NCBI RefSeq assembly: GCF_016888445.1
Contig: NZ_JAFEKF010000001.1
Span: 1,110,141 to 1,174,140 of the forward strand
Direction of reading: 5' to 3'
DNA from: Marinomonas ostreistagni
Lineage (GTDB): Bacteria; Pseudomonadota; Gammaproteobacteria; Pseudomonadales; Marinomonadaceae
Length of the DNA: 64,000 nt
In this document: one piece after another, positions 9,515 through 18,262 of the stretch
How the letters are laid out: each line of letters starts with the position of its first letter
How positions within the stretch are numbered: position 1 is the first letter of the stretch
Notes under the pieces: generated by a model
Databases searched by the model: none
What the model saw: only the letters and a program-made list of their open reading frames with translations
What the model was told of the DNA's origin: nothing
Translations under genes and position numbers: made by a program

Positions 9515-10111
9515 TTAACCACCGATGAGACGCTCAAGCTTTTCTTCATTGCTTAGCGTCTCCGCCTCTGCATTTTGCTCTCTCTCAGGCGTTACTGGCG
9601 TGCTGCCTTGCGGTGCCTCTCCCATTACACGGTTACCTGGAATAACTTCGGTAAACTCACCTTCATCAGGTGTACCATGAATCTCTGCTTGGTCTGCTTC
9701 TAACTTTTCAAGCTGATCACCAAAAATACCGACTTCTGGCATCATACTTAAACGACGCTGTTGAATCTCTTCAGGAATATGACCTGTAAACAACACCGTA
9801 AACGGTGCCTCTTCAGTACGCTGATTGACCTCTCGATAAATCTCTTGCTCACGCTTAGCGATGTTAGACTCTTCTAGGTAGGACAATTGACTGGGATTAG
9901 CGGAGACCACCATATTGGCTAGCACATTGTTCTTTGGCTGCTCTGGCGGAATGACAGTGACACCTTCTGGAGTATTGTGAACGACTTGGTGTGTGCCGCT
10001 GTAAACCTGATTACCGTAGAGCACTTCTACCGGTTCACGGGTAATGGTTTGCGACCATGCCGGCAGTGACGCGAACGTTGCCGTCACGATGATAAACTTT
10101 TTTAAGGGCAT
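9515..10111 (-). CDS. Unrecognised secreted (periplasmic) protein
   Basis: I do not recognise this 198-residue protein. It begins MPLKKFIIVTATFASLPAWS, a standard Sec signal peptide with likely cleavage after AWS. The start at 10111 is favoured because AGGAG lies 7 nt upstream; a longer frame from 10156 lacks a ribosome site and would bury the signal peptide. The mature part has a possible small folded segment (FTVLFTGHIPEEIQQRRLSMMPEVG) between charged, Pro/Glu-rich low-complexity stretches, and ends in an acidic helix (AEAETLSNEEKLERLIGG). It has no cysteine. The fabV terminator lies between it and fabV, so it is probably transcribed alone. Its stop touches the protease stop. The pattern suggests a periplasmic accessory protein, but no function can be given. 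Confidence 0.7.
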   Translation of the reverse strand: MPLKKFIIVTATFASLPAWSQTITREPVEVLYGNQVYSGTHQVVHNTPEGVTVIPPEQPKNNVLANMVVSANPSQLSYLEESNIAKREQEIYREVNQRTEEAPFTVLFTGHIPEEIQQRRLSMMPEVGIFGDQLEKLEADQAEIHGTPDEGEFTEVIPGNRVMGEAPQGSTPVTPEREQNAEAETLSNEEKLERLIGG

Positions 10112-10156
10112 GTTTGTTCTCCTAATCGTTACACCATCATAGAAGAATCTTGACAC

Positions 10157-10186
10157 AAAAAAAAGGAGACCTAGGTCTCCTTTTTA
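10157..10186 (-). terminator. fabV intrinsic terminator
   Basis: GGAGAC-CTAG-GTCTCC with flanking A and T runs gives a long palindromic stem. On the minus strand it is followed by eight T residues. It lies about 25 bp past the fabV stop. Confidence 0.85.
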
Positions 10187-10208
10187 CAAAAGCATGTAAG
10201 CAAATGTC

Positions 10209-11411
10209 TTAAAGTGTAATCACATCAAACGGAACTTGAGGATCCACATCCGCTTCATAATCAACGCCTTCAACACCAAAACCAAACAGCTTCAAGAACT
10301 CATCCTTGTACAGTTGGTAATCGGTTTCAGCGAATAGGTTTGCGTCGGTAATTTGTGGCCATAGGTCGCGACACGCCTGCTGCACGTCTTCACGCAATTC
10401 CCAATCATCAAGACGTAGACGATTGTTATCATCTACTAATTCTGCTGGGTTATTGTCGTTGTATAAACGCTCAGCAAACATACGGTAGATTTGATCCATA
10501 CAACCTTCGTGCAGACCTTTTTCGCGCATCACCTTGAATACCATAGATAGGTATAGAGGCATCACAGGAATCGCTGAAGACGCTTGCGTTACAACAGATT
10601 TAAGAACGGCTACGTTGGCGCCACCGCCCTGCAGAGCAAGCTTAGCATCGATTTCTTTTGCTGCGCGGTCTAGGTCTTCTTTGGCTTTACCTAGGGCACC
10701 GTGCCAGTAAATCGGCCAAGTGATGTCAGAGCCAATGTAAGAGTAAGCAACGGTACGCGCACCTTCGGCCAATACACCGGCTTCAGCCAGCGCCGACATC
10801 CAAAGCTCCCAGTCTTCGCCACCCATAACCGTAACAGTTTGTTCTACTTCTTCCTGAGTTGCAGGCTCGATTTCAGCGTCGATGATGACATCGCGGTTGG
10901 TATCGATGGCAGTAGAACGGTAAGGTTCGCCGATAGGTTTAAGTACTGAACGGATCACTTCACCTGACTCAGGCATTTTACGCACGGGTGATGCCAATGA
11001 GTAAACCACTAGGTCAATCTCACCTAGATCTTCTTTAATCAATTCAATAGCTTTCTCGCGCGCTTCGTTTGAAAACGCATCACCATTGATGCTTTTCGCG
11101 TACAAACCTGCTTTGTGAGCTGCTTTATCGAATGCTGCAGCGTTGTACCAACCCGCTGTGCCAGGTTTCTTCTCAGTCGCTGGCTTTTCAAAGAACACAC
11201 CAATAGTCGCCGCACCAGAGCCGAAGGCTGCTGCGATTCGAGAAGATAGGCCGTAACCGCTTGATGAACCGATTACCAATACTTTTTTAGGGCCATTTTT
11301 GATTTCGCCATTCGCTTTTGTTTTAGCGATCTGGTTTAGGACATTTTGCTCACAACCGGTTGGGTGTGTCGTTGTACAAATAAATCCACGAATTTTCGGC
11401 TTAATGATCAT
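10209..11411 (-). CDS. fabV: Trans-2-enoyl-ACP/CoA reductase FabV
   Basis: FabV is an NADH-dependent enoyl reductase that completes each round of type II fatty acid elongation. It is the triclosan-insensitive alternative to FabI. At 400 residues it has the family length. The N-terminus [20 protein letters not shown] is characteristic, the nucleotide-binding glycine motif is [11 protein letters not shown] (residues 48-58), and the catalytic pair is Y235 and K244 in the family's Y-x8-K arrangement ([10 protein letters not shown]). The C-terminus ([14 protein letters not shown]) also fits. The gene is followed by a strong terminator and is divergent from the glycosyltransferase gene, so it appears monocistronic. 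Confidence 0.96.
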   Translation of the reverse strand: MIIKPKIRGFICTTTHPTGCEQNVLNQIAKTKANGEIKNGPKKVLVIGSSSGYGLSSRIAAAFGSGAATIGVFFEKPATEKKPGTAGWYNAAAFDKAAHKAGLYAKSINGDAFSNEAREKAIELIKEDLGEIDLVVYSLASPVRKMPESGEVIRSVLKPIGEPYRSTAIDTNRDVIIDAEIEPATQEEVEQTVTVMGGEDWELWMSALAEAGVLAEGARTVAYSYIGSDITWPIYWHGALGKAKEDLDRAAKEIDAKLALQGGGANVAVLKSVVTQASSAIPVMPLYLSMVFKVMREKGLHEGCMDQIYRMFAERLYNDNNPAELVDDNNRLRLDDWELREDVQQACRDLWPQITDANLFAETDYQLYKDEFLKLFGFGVEGVDYEADVDPQVPFDVITL

Positions 11412-11554
11412 AGTTAAGTCTCAACGTCATGTTTCCATCACATGTCATTCGGCCCGTCATAGGCCGACAACACAAAGTTGGCGCACATGATACAATACCC
11501 AGCAATACTTGTCCCTTTTCTTTATTTGCTCGGTAAATCAATTACGCCTCCTTT

Positions 11555-12784
11555 ATGAAAATTTTAATTATTGGCTATGTCTGGCCAGAGCCCAACTCCT
11601 CGGCTGCAGGCAGCCGCATGATGCAACTGATCAAAACCTTTCGCGCACAAGATTGGGACGTGGAGTTTGCCTCCCCCGCACAGACAGGCGAGCACATGGA
11701 AGACCTGAAGCTTTATGGCGTCACCAGTCAAGCCATTGAACTCAATCATGACAGTTTCAATGACTACATTGCCTCTCTCAATCCCGACATCGTCGTGTTT
11801 GATCGCTTCATGATGGAAGAGCAGTTCGGTTGGCGCGTCGAAAAATACGCACCCAATGCCTTACGCGTACTTAATACCGAAGACCTGCATTCGTTACGTG
11901 ACGCACGTCATACAGCTATCAAGCAAAATCGAGCGTTTGAACTGAGTGACATGCACAGTGACTTGGGAGTGCGCGAAATCGCGGCCATTTATCGTAGCGA
12001 CTTAACCTTGATGATTTCAGAGTTCGAGACCGCTCTACTTAAAGACAGCTTTCAAGTCCCCGACACACACGTTATGCACTTACCCTTTATGCTTGATACG
12101 CAATCTCTGCGAGCAAAGAGCTTTGCTGAGCGCCAAGATTTTGTATTTATCGGCAACTTTCGCCACGCACCTAATTGGGATGCGGTGCTACAACTAAAGC
12201 AAGTGTATTGGCCCAAGATCCGCGCGCAATTGCCGCAAGCTAAGCTGAATATTTATGGCGCTTACCCACCACCTAAAGCAACGCAGTTACACAATGAAAA
12301 AGAAGGTTTTTTAGTAAAAGGCTGGGCTGATAATGCGCTTGAAGTCATTGAAGACGCACGCATCATGCTAAGCCCGATACGCTTCGGTGCTGGCATTAAA
12401 GGTAAATTGGTGGAGGCAATGCAGGTTGGCACCCCAAGCATTACTACGACGGTCGGCGCTGAAGCGATGGCCGGTAAACTACCTTGGAACGGTATAGTAA
12501 CAGACGATGTAGAGGAATTTGTTGCGGCCGCAGTCAGCTTATACCAAGACACCAAAAGTTACGCGCTCATGCAGCATAATGGCCATCAAATCATCACGCA
12601 ACGTTACGAGCAAAGCACTTGGCAAGACAGCCTTATCGGTCGACTTAAGATTCAATTGCAGCTCAAAGACCGTTTGCGCAACAATTTCTTTTTGGGTCGA
12701 CTGGCGCGCCATCATTCGATGAAAAGCACGCAGTATATGTCACAATGGATTGCACTGAAAAATGCACAACCAAGTGACTCTTAG
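11555..12784 (+). CDS. GT4-type glycosyltransferase
   Basis: This 409-residue protein has a GT-B layout. The N-terminal Rossmann half starts MKILIIGYVWPEPNSSAAGS, which is typical of sugar-nucleotide transferases. The C-terminal half contains FIGNFRHAPNWDAV, the segment LKVYGAYPP-like (LNIYGAYPP), and ILLSP-like ARIMLSPIRFGAGIKGKLVEAMQVGTPSI-type donor-binding residues ending in the conserved E of EAM. The substrate cannot be read from sequence, and no other polysaccharide genes are adjacent. The next gene converges with a gap of only 3 bp. There is no obvious Shine-Dalgarno before the ATG, but the N-terminus is so typical that this start is likely correct. Confidence 0.85.
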   Translation: MKILIIGYVWPEPNSSAAGSRMMQLIKTFRAQDWDVEFASPAQTGEHMEDLKLYGVTSQAIELNHDSFNDYIASLNPDIVVFDRFMMEEQFGWRVEKYAPNALRVLNTEDLHSLRDARHTAIKQNRAFELSDMHSDLGVREIAAIYRSDLTLMISEFETALLKDSFQVPDTHVMHLPFMLDTQSLRAKSFAERQDFVFIGNFRHAPNWDAVLQLKQVYWPKIRAQLPQAKLNIYGAYPPPKATQLHNEKEGFLVKGWADNALEVIEDARIMLSPIRFGAGIKGKLVEAMQVGTPSITTTVGAEAMAGKLPWNGIVTDDVEEFVAAAVSLYQDTKSYALMQHNGHQIITQRYEQSTWQDSLIGRLKIQLQLKDRLRNNFFLGRLARHHSMKSTQYMSQWIALKNAQPSDS

Positions 12785-12787
12785 ACC

Positions 12788-13003
12788 TTAATTGACATAA
12801 GGGCTGGCCGCTTCCCGTTGTTGGGCTTTTTCTACCACGGCCAGCTGCTCATCGCGAGTCATTTTGCCCCAGCGGCTAATCTCTTTGCCGGTGCGGTAGC
12901 AGCCAATACACACGTTCTCATCATTCAATTCGCAGATATTGATACACGGAGAACGGACGGCTTTTTGTTTAGCTGAGGCTTTTTTGCGGTTTTTATTTTT
13001 CAT
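12788..13003 (-). CDS. DUF1289 family small cysteine-motif protein
   Basis: This is a 71-residue protein with a basic, Lys-rich N-terminus (KNKNRKKASAKQKAVR) followed by the DUF1289 core. The core reads SPCINICELNDENVCIGCYR, then EISRW and MTRDEQLAVV. Four cysteines in the C-x3-C-x7-C-x2-C arrangement suggest metal binding, although family function is not known. Its ATG overlaps the end of the upstream 55-aa gene (ATGAAAAATAA holds both this start and that stop), so the two are translationally coupled. Its stop is 3 bp from the convergent glycosyltransferase stop. Confidence 0.88.
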   Translation of the reverse strand: MKNKNRKKASAKQKAVRSPCINICELNDENVCIGCYRTGKEISRWGKMTRDEQLAVVEKAQQREAASPYVN

Positions 13004-13160
13004 TATTAGCCTTTGACGCGTTAGCTTGTTGGGCTTCCTTCAAGGCTTTTTGCTGAGCATTCCACTCGCGCAGCTCTTCATAATAGGTATCCCAAACACA
13101 GGGTGAACACTCGCTTTCGCAGCATTCCCAATCTTCAGGTGGCTCGGGCCTTTGATCCAT
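12993..13160 (-). CDS. Small oxidoreductase-like (Oxidored-like family) protein
   Basis: I translated this 55-residue gene directly from the minus strand. It starts at the ATG at 13160 behind a GAGG ribosome site about 5 nt away, and ends with TAA at 12993-12995. The sequence begins MDQRPEPPEDWECCESEC and continues SPCVWDTYYEELREWN. This matches the short Oxidored-like domain (Pro-rich start, CC-x3-C-x2-C, then VWDxY). The rest is an Ala/Lys/Gln-rich helix. It overlaps the DUF1289 gene start by 11 bp, so both small Cys-motif proteins are made from one message. The function is unknown; metal binding is likely. Confidence 0.85.
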   Translation of the reverse strand: MDQRPEPPEDWECCESECSPCVWDTYYEELREWNAQQKALKEAQQANASKANNEK

Positions 13161-13178
13161 ATTTTCCTCACATAAAAA

Positions 13179-13230
13179 AATCCCTCCTGAGCACGATTCA
13201 TTTACATGAGCTCGCCATCAAAGAGGGATT
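13179..13230 (-). terminator. Terminator of the YeeN-type gene
   Basis: The arms AATCCCTC (13179-13186) and GAGGGATT (13223-13230) enclose a loop of about 36 nt, and on the minus strand are followed by a T7 run. It lies 13 bp past the stop of the yeeN-like gene and just before the 55-aa gene. Confidence 0.65.
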
Positions 13231-13242
13231 ATTTCTTAGCGC

Positions 13243-13959
13243 TTAGTATTCAGCGTTATGGTAAACACGCTGAACATCATCTAGATCGTTTAATAGATCT
13301 AGGAAACGCTCGAATTGCTCAACATCTTCGCCTGAGATTTCAGTCGTCATTTGCGGGATGAACTGAATCTCATCCACATCAAAATCAACGCCTGGGAAGT
13401 TGTCGACGATGGCTTGGCGCGCTTTGCCGTACTCTGTGTTAGGCGTAAATACGCTTGCTTTACCTTCATCGTATTCAATGTCAGTAACGTCAACGTCTGC
13501 TTCCAGCAAAGCTTCCATCACAGTGTCTTCGTCTTCTGCAGCAAATACAAAGATCGCAGAGTGATCAAACATGTGCGAAACACTGCCTTGGGTGCCGATC
13601 TTGCTTTTCACTTTGTTAAAGCAAGTACGTACATCACCGAAGGTACGGTTTGGGTTATCCGACAAACAATCGACGATGACCATGGTGTTGCCAGGGCCAA
13701 AACCTTCGTAACGAGCCGTGTCAAAATCTTCACCGCCGCCACCTTTGGCTTTGTCGAGTGCTTTTTCGATTACGTGGGTCGGTACTTGATCCTTCTTGGC
13801 GCGGTCAATCAAACTACGTAGCGCAAGGTTACCATCTGGATCGATGCCGCCTGATTTCGCACATACATAAATTTCACGTCCGTACTTACTGTAAACCTTG
13901 GCTTTTTGATCCGAGGTTTTCGCCATGGACTCTTTTCGGTTCTGATAGGCTCTGCCCAT
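13243..13959 (-). CDS. yeeN: YebC/PmpR family protein, YeeN branch
   Basis: This 238-residue protein belongs to the TACO1/YebC family, whose members have been tied to transcriptional control and to translation of difficult peptides. The order is a short basic N-terminus ([32 protein letters not shown]), then [46 protein letters not shown], and the C-terminal [12 protein letters not shown]. The start and the VYHN ending follow E. coli YeeN rather than the canonical YebC that neighbours ruvC. A second, true YebC would be expected elsewhere in the genome. The gene is divergent from the SulP gene and ends at its own terminator. Confidence 0.9.
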   Translation of the reverse strand: MGRAYQNRKESMAKTSDQKAKVYSKYGREIYVCAKSGGIDPDGNLALRSLIDRAKKDQVPTHVIEKALDKAKGGGGEDFDTARYEGFGPGNTMVIVDCLSDNPNRTFGDVRTCFNKVKSKIGTQGSVSHMFDHSAIFVFAAEDEDTVMEALLEADVDVTDIEYDEGKASVFTPNTEYGKARQAIVDNFPGVDFDVDEIQFIPQMTTEISGEDVEQFERFLDLLNDLDDVQRVYHNAEY

Positions 13960-14161
13960 TACATCTTCCTACTATTCGGTCATTTAGAAAAAACAAAATT
14001 CTAACGCTAAGTGCCATGTTAGGAAACAACCTTGTGACTTTTTCATTAACAAATGACGCCCTTTTCATACAGAGCTAGCTATAACACGTTACAATGCAGG
14101 CCTTTGTTGCGCTTTCGCACAGCGAACCACAGAAGTTGTTAAATTTGGTTAAATGGTTTTT

Positions 14162-14185
14162 ATTAAACGAACGTTTAATTATAAT
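14162..14185 (+). promoter_or_regulatory. SulP promoter -10 with overlapping palindromic operator
   Basis: A perfect palindrome, ATTAAACG-AA-CGTTTAAT (14162-14179), directly abuts and overlaps by position a consensus TATAAT (14180-14185) 33 bp before the SulP ATG. Its core AAAC-N4-GTTT resembles operators of TetR-family fatty-acid regulators such as PsrA. That assignment is inference from the motif shape only. Confidence 0.5.
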
Positions 14186-14217
14186 GCTATTTTACCCTAT
14201 CTCTTGAGGAGACATTC

Positions 14218-16002
14218 ATGTCACGCATCCTGCACCGATGGCTACCTTGGCTAACGTTCGTTAATGGCGCAACTGTAAAAGCCGATGTCATTGCAGGAAT
14301 AACATGTGCCTCAATGTCTATTCCACAAGGGATCGCCTTTGCCGCGATTGCAGGCCTACCAGCAGAGTATGGCTTTTACAGCGCCATGGTGGCGCCCATC
14401 ATTGCCGTACTATTTGGCTCGTCTTGGCATATGGTTTGTGGCCCAGCGACCGCTATTTCTGCACTGCTTTTCTCAACCCTCTCTGGCCTCTATGCACCAG
14501 GCTCGGCAGAATTTATTCAGGCAGCCTTAGCCATCACCTTCTTGGCTGGCTTAATTCAGCTGGCACTGGGTCTTGCCAAGCTTGGTAATCTTACTAACTT
14601 TGTTTCCCATGCGGTAATGGTAGGTTTTATTACCGGCGCAGCATTTTTAATCATGCTAAGCCAAGTACAACATGCGCTGACCGCAGAGCTGCCAAGACCT
14701 GAGCAACTGCCCAAGTTCATTGGCGCACTCTTTAGCGTCACACCTGCAGTCAACATGTATTCACTCACCATTACGCTGGTCACCATAGGCTCGGCCATTC
14801 TCATCAGGGCGATTATGCCCAAGCTGCCGCATTATTTGTTGGCTTTAATTATCGGCAGTGTGGCGGGCTATTTTTTGAATGCTGGCGCTCATGGTGTGCC
14901 TCTAGTGGGTGAGCTTAATGAAGCCATTCCCCCGTTTGCGCTTATTGAATTTTCATCAGCCACCTTGCGTGAGCTGGCCCCTGGCGCGGTTGTGCTGGCA
15001 TTAATTGGCTTGCTAGAAGCCGCTTCCATCTCAAAAGCCATTGCCCTTAAAACCCAACAAGAAGTAGATACCAACCGCGAGTTTGTCGGCCAAGGCATGT
15101 CCAACATCGTCGGCAGTCTGTTCTCTAACTACATGAGCTCCGGCTCGTTTACTCGTAGCGGCATCAATGTCGAAGCAGGCGCTAGAACACCGCTGGCGAT
15201 TATTTTCTCCAGTGTATTTTTACTGCTCATTCTAAGTTTAATTGCGCCGTTGTTTTCACACCTACCAATCCCCGCTATGGCAGGCATTATTATGCTGGTA
15301 GGCTGGCGCTTAATTGAGTTTAAAGAATTAATTCATTATGGCAAAACCAGTCGTAGCGAGCTTGTTATTGCACTGGTGACGCTTGTTGGTACGGTTGGCA
15401 TTAGTCTAGAGTTTGGCATTTTGGTGGGTGTCGGGCTGAGCTTGGCGCTGTTTTTAAATCAAACAGCCAAACCCAATGTGCGTATCTTGGCGCCAATGGA
15501 AACGGATGAAGGGCGCTATTTTCACAACATCATGCACTTCGATTTAGAGACCTGTCCTCAGATTCATTTCATTCGCTTAGATGGCCCACTCTATTTTGGT
15601 TCAGTGGATTCGATGGCTAAACAATTTCAAGACATCGAGCACTCCATGCCTCACAAAGACCACTGGGTCATTTTATGCCGCGGCTTGTCGGCAATCGATA
15701 TTCAGGGTGCGCACTTTTTAAAACAACTGACGGACCAACGTCGTGCCATGGGCACCGAAGTACATTTAGTCGTGCGTTACTTGTGGCAACTAGAGCAGTT
15801 AAGGCGCTTTGGAGTCCTTGATCACATCGGTGCAGCACACACCTACCCAGGCAAAGGCATCGCTATCAAGCAGATTGAAAAGGATATGGATTTAGGTCAA
15901 TGCGCTCGTTGTAATAAGAACGTTTTTTGGGAATGCCAAGCACGTAAGCAAAAAGGCCAAGCACTGATCGCAATAGATCAACTATCAAGCGACCAGAGTT
16001 GA
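14218..16002 (+). CDS. SulP/SLC26 family inorganic anion transporter
   Basis: This is a 594-residue inner-membrane transporter with about 12-14 hydrophobic segments over residues 10-420 and a cytoplasmic STAS domain at about 440-555 (PLYFGSVDSMAKQF, then WVILCRGLSAIDIQGAHFL). The opening GITCASMSIPQGIAFAAIAG is the SulP N-terminal signature. Substrates in the family include sulfate, bicarbonate and dicarboxylates and cannot be decided here. After STAS there is an unusual Cys-rich tail (GQCARCNKNVFWECQA) that could bind metal. GAGGAG precedes the ATG. A two-component system follows 131 bp downstream on the same strand. Confidence 0.92.
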   Translation: MSRILHRWLPWLTFVNGATVKADVIAGITCASMSIPQGIAFAAIAGLPAEYGFYSAMVAPIIAVLFGSSWHMVCGPATAISALLFSTLSGLYAPGSAEFIQAALAITFLAGLIQLALGLAKLGNLTNFVSHAVMVGFITGAAFLIMLSQVQHALTAELPRPEQLPKFIGALFSVTPAVNMYSLTITLVTIGSAILIRAIMPKLPHYLLALIIGSVAGYFLNAGAHGVPLVGELNEAIPPFALIEFSSATLRELAPGAVVLALIGLLEAASISKAIALKTQQEVDTNREFVGQGMSNIVGSLFSNYMSSGSFTRSGINVEAGARTPLAIIFSSVFLLLILSLIAPLFSHLPIPAMAGIIMLVGWRLIEFKELIHYGKTSRSELVIALVTLVGTVGISLEFGILVGVGLSLALFLNQTAKPNVRILAPMETDEGRYFHNIMHFDLETCPQIHFIRLDGPLYFGSVDSMAKQFQDIEHSMPHKDHWVILCRGLSAIDIQGAHFLKQLTDQRRAMGTEVHLVVRYLWQLEQLRRFGVLDHIGAAHTYPGKGIAIKQIEKDMDLGQCARCNKNVFWECQARKQKGQALIAIDQLSSDQS

Positions 16003-16081
16003 TAGTGATTCCTCATTATTTGCTGACAATGTGACAGACTCGCTCTCCCGCTGTTTGAAAGTTCGTTGTAATATGGTTTGA

Positions 16082-16093
16082 TTGATCGATCAA
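16082..16093. promoter_or_regulatory. Perfect 12-bp palindrome upstream of the kinase gene
   Basis: TTGATCGATCAA lies between the SulP stop and the histidine kinase start, 40 bp before the latter. It may be an operator for separate control of the two-component genes. No clear -35/-10 pair accompanies it. Confidence 0.3.
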
Positions 16094-16133
16094 AATTATT
16101 CCAACCAATAACTTAGGCACAGCGATAACCAAT

Positions 16134-17540
16134 ATGTTTGGCTCAAAAAGCTTCCAGATTCGGCACAAACTGTTTTTAGTATTTGTGCTGAGCAACATTC
16201 TTTTGATTGTCTCCATGTGGCAAGTTTTCCAATGGAGTTTTGACCGTGGCTTTGTTACCTACGCGACCGAGCGCGACCGTGACTTTTTACAACAAATGGC
16301 CAGCCGTACGGCCAACCTATACATTTATTACGACGATTGGTACTTTTTGGTCCAAGAAAGTCGCCTAGAAAAAGATTGGCAGCAGGCTAAGCTTGAAAAT
16401 ATTCGCGACTTGATTCCACCACCGAGCACCCCAAATCTTGACCTTATCTATCCGTCGCAATATTACCGCCAGCGCTTTTTGTTATTTGGCGCTGACAAAC
16501 AAAATTTAATCGGTGATGTGCCTTTTACTGACGCGGAAACCCAACCAGTACGCGTTGACGATCAGTTAGTAGGTTATGTCGGCTTGCGCTCAATGCGTGC
16601 TTTAGTACAGGATCAAACTTTAAGTTTCGTGCGCCAACAAGGTGAGGCTTTCTTATTGATTTCAGCCTTTATGCTAACCATTGCCGCCTTATTAACGTGG
16701 CCGTTGGCGCAGTGGCTGAGTCGCCCTATCTGTACCGTTCGTCAAGCCACCAAGCGCTTGTCTGCGGGACAATTTGATACGCGTATTAAAATCAAAGGGA
16801 CAGATGAATTAGCTGACCTAGGTAGAGATTTTAACAACTTGGCTTCGACGCTTGAGCACATGCGAGAGGCCCGCAAAAAGTGGGTGGCGGATACCGCCCA
16901 CGAATTACGTACGCCAGTGGCGATTCTGCGTGGCGAAATCGAAGCCATGCAAGATGGCATTATCAAGGTCACGCCAGACTCATTAGGCTCGCTACAACAA
17001 GAGGCCGTGCACATTGCACGCTTGATTGACGACTTAAACCAACTGTCAATGCATGACATGGGCAGTTTGAACTACACCATGGAAGACGTCACCCTAAACG
17101 ATATTATTGAGCAAACAGCATCATCAATGAGTTTACCCTTTGATGAAGCTGGGTTAGATTTAGAACTTGTATTCGCCAAAAAAGCACCAATTAACATCAC
17201 TGGCGACCAAGACAGATTGCATCAATTGTTTGCCAATCTAATGAATAACACACTTAAATACACCAATGCCCCAGGCAAGTTGACCGTCACACTCACCCGT
17301 GAAGGCAAAAAAGCGGTCGTGCTGTTTGAAGACACACCGCCTGGTGTAAGCGATGAAGACATTAAACAAATTTTTGAACAGTTTTTCCGTGTGGAAAACT
17401 CACGTAATCGTGCAACAGGTGGGCGCGGCCTAGGGCTTGCCATTTGTACGAGCATTGTTGATGGACATCAAGGCTCTATTTCCGCCTACCATTCTCCTAA
17501 TGGTGGTCTGGGGATACGCGTCGAATTCCCTCTAAATTAA
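16134..17540 (+). CDS. BaeS-like sensor histidine kinase
   Basis: This 468-residue inner-membrane kinase has a first transmembrane helix at about residues 13-34, a periplasmic sensor of about 135 residues and a second helix at about 172-194. A HAMP domain (to ~247) and HisKA follow, with phospho-acceptor H256 in ADTAHELRTPVAIL. The catalytic domain has the N-box HQLFANLMNNTLKYT, EDTPPGVSDED in place of the canonical DxGxG (as in E. coli BaeS), and the G2 box GGRGLGLAICTSIV. E. coli BaeS responds to envelope stress and induces efflux pumps; whether this protein does is inferred from similarity only. The response regulator gene follows after 15 bp. Confidence 0.92.
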   Translation: MFGSKSFQIRHKLFLVFVLSNILLIVSMWQVFQWSFDRGFVTYATERDRDFLQQMASRTANLYIYYDDWYFLVQESRLEKDWQQAKLENIRDLIPPPSTPNLDLIYPSQYYRQRFLLFGADKQNLIGDVPFTDAETQPVRVDDQLVGYVGLRSMRALVQDQTLSFVRQQGEAFLLISAFMLTIAALLTWPLAQWLSRPICTVRQATKRLSAGQFDTRIKIKGTDELADLGRDFNNLASTLEHMREARKKWVADTAHELRTPVAILRGEIEAMQDGIIKVTPDSLGSLQQEAVHIARLIDDLNQLSMHDMGSLNYTMEDVTLNDIIEQTASSMSLPFDEAGLDLELVFAKKAPINITGDQDRLHQLFANLMNNTLKYTNAPGKLTVTLTREGKKAVVLFEDTPPGVSDEDIKQIFEQFFRVENSRNRATGGRGLGLAICTSIVDGHQGSISAYHSPNGGLGIRVEFPLN

Positions 17541-17555
17541 TATGGACTTGAAACT

Positions 17556-18233
17556 ATGAGCAAAGTACTGATTGTAGAAGACGAACCAAAATTGGCAGAA
17601 TTGATGGCCGCTTACCTTGAGCAAGCAGGCTATGAATATCACCACATCGACCGTGGTGATCAAGTTGTCGATTACCTAAAAAATAATCAAGCAGACTTGA
17701 TGTTGCTCGACCTAATGCTTCCAGGCCTTGATGGTGTCGAAGTATGTAAGCAAGTACGTCAATTCAGTGGCATGCCCATCATCATGGTGACAGCAAAAGC
17801 TGAAGAAATTGACCGTCTAATCGGTCTAGAAATGGGTGCCGATGATTACGTTTGTAAGCCTTTCAGCCCACGTGAAATCGTTGCGCGTGTTAAAGCTAAC
17901 CTACGTCGTGTCGAGCTTGACCAGACAGAAGCACCTAAGACAGATGGCTTTGACTTGGATGCAGATCGCCTACGTGCCACTTATAAAGGTGAGCTAATCG
18001 ACCTAACGACTGTTGAGTTCCAATTGCTACAACTTTTGATCAAAGAGCCAGGCCGTGTATTTGGCCGTGACATGATCATGAAGAGCATCTACACCGACAG
18101 CCGTGTGGTGAGTGACCGTACGATCGATAGTCACATTAAGAAACTACGTAAGAAAATCGCCGTTGTGGCACCTGAGCTTAATGTTATCCACTCTGTTTAC
18201 GGCGCGGGCTACCGTTTCGAAAACAACGATTAA
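17556..18233 (+). CDS. BaeR-like OmpR-family response regulator
   Basis: This is a 225-residue DNA-binding response regulator. The receiver domain has the acidic pocket in VEDEPKLAEL, the phospho-acceptor D52 (LLDLMLPGLDG), and conserved T/K residues in MVTAKAEEIDRLIGLE and YVCKPFSPREIVARVK, a stretch nearly the same as in E. coli BaeR. The C-terminal winged helix ends VYGAGYRFE, with RTIDSHIKKLRKK as the recognition segment. It pairs with the kinase gene 15 bp upstream. The AEC permease gene begins 29 bp after its stop and is a candidate member of the same operon. Confidence 0.94.
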   Translation: MSKVLIVEDEPKLAELMAAYLEQAGYEYHHIDRGDQVVDYLKNNQADLMLLDLMLPGLDGVEVCKQVRQFSGMPIIMVTAKAEEIDRLIGLEMGADDYVCKPFSPREIVARVKANLRRVELDQTEAPKTDGFDLDADRLRATYKGELIDLTTVEFQLLQLLIKEPGRVFGRDMIMKSIYTDSRVVSDRTIDSHIKKLRKKIAVVAPELNVIHSVYGAGYRFENND

Positions 18234-18262
18234 TTAGCTCATATAATATTTAAGGCAGACAC

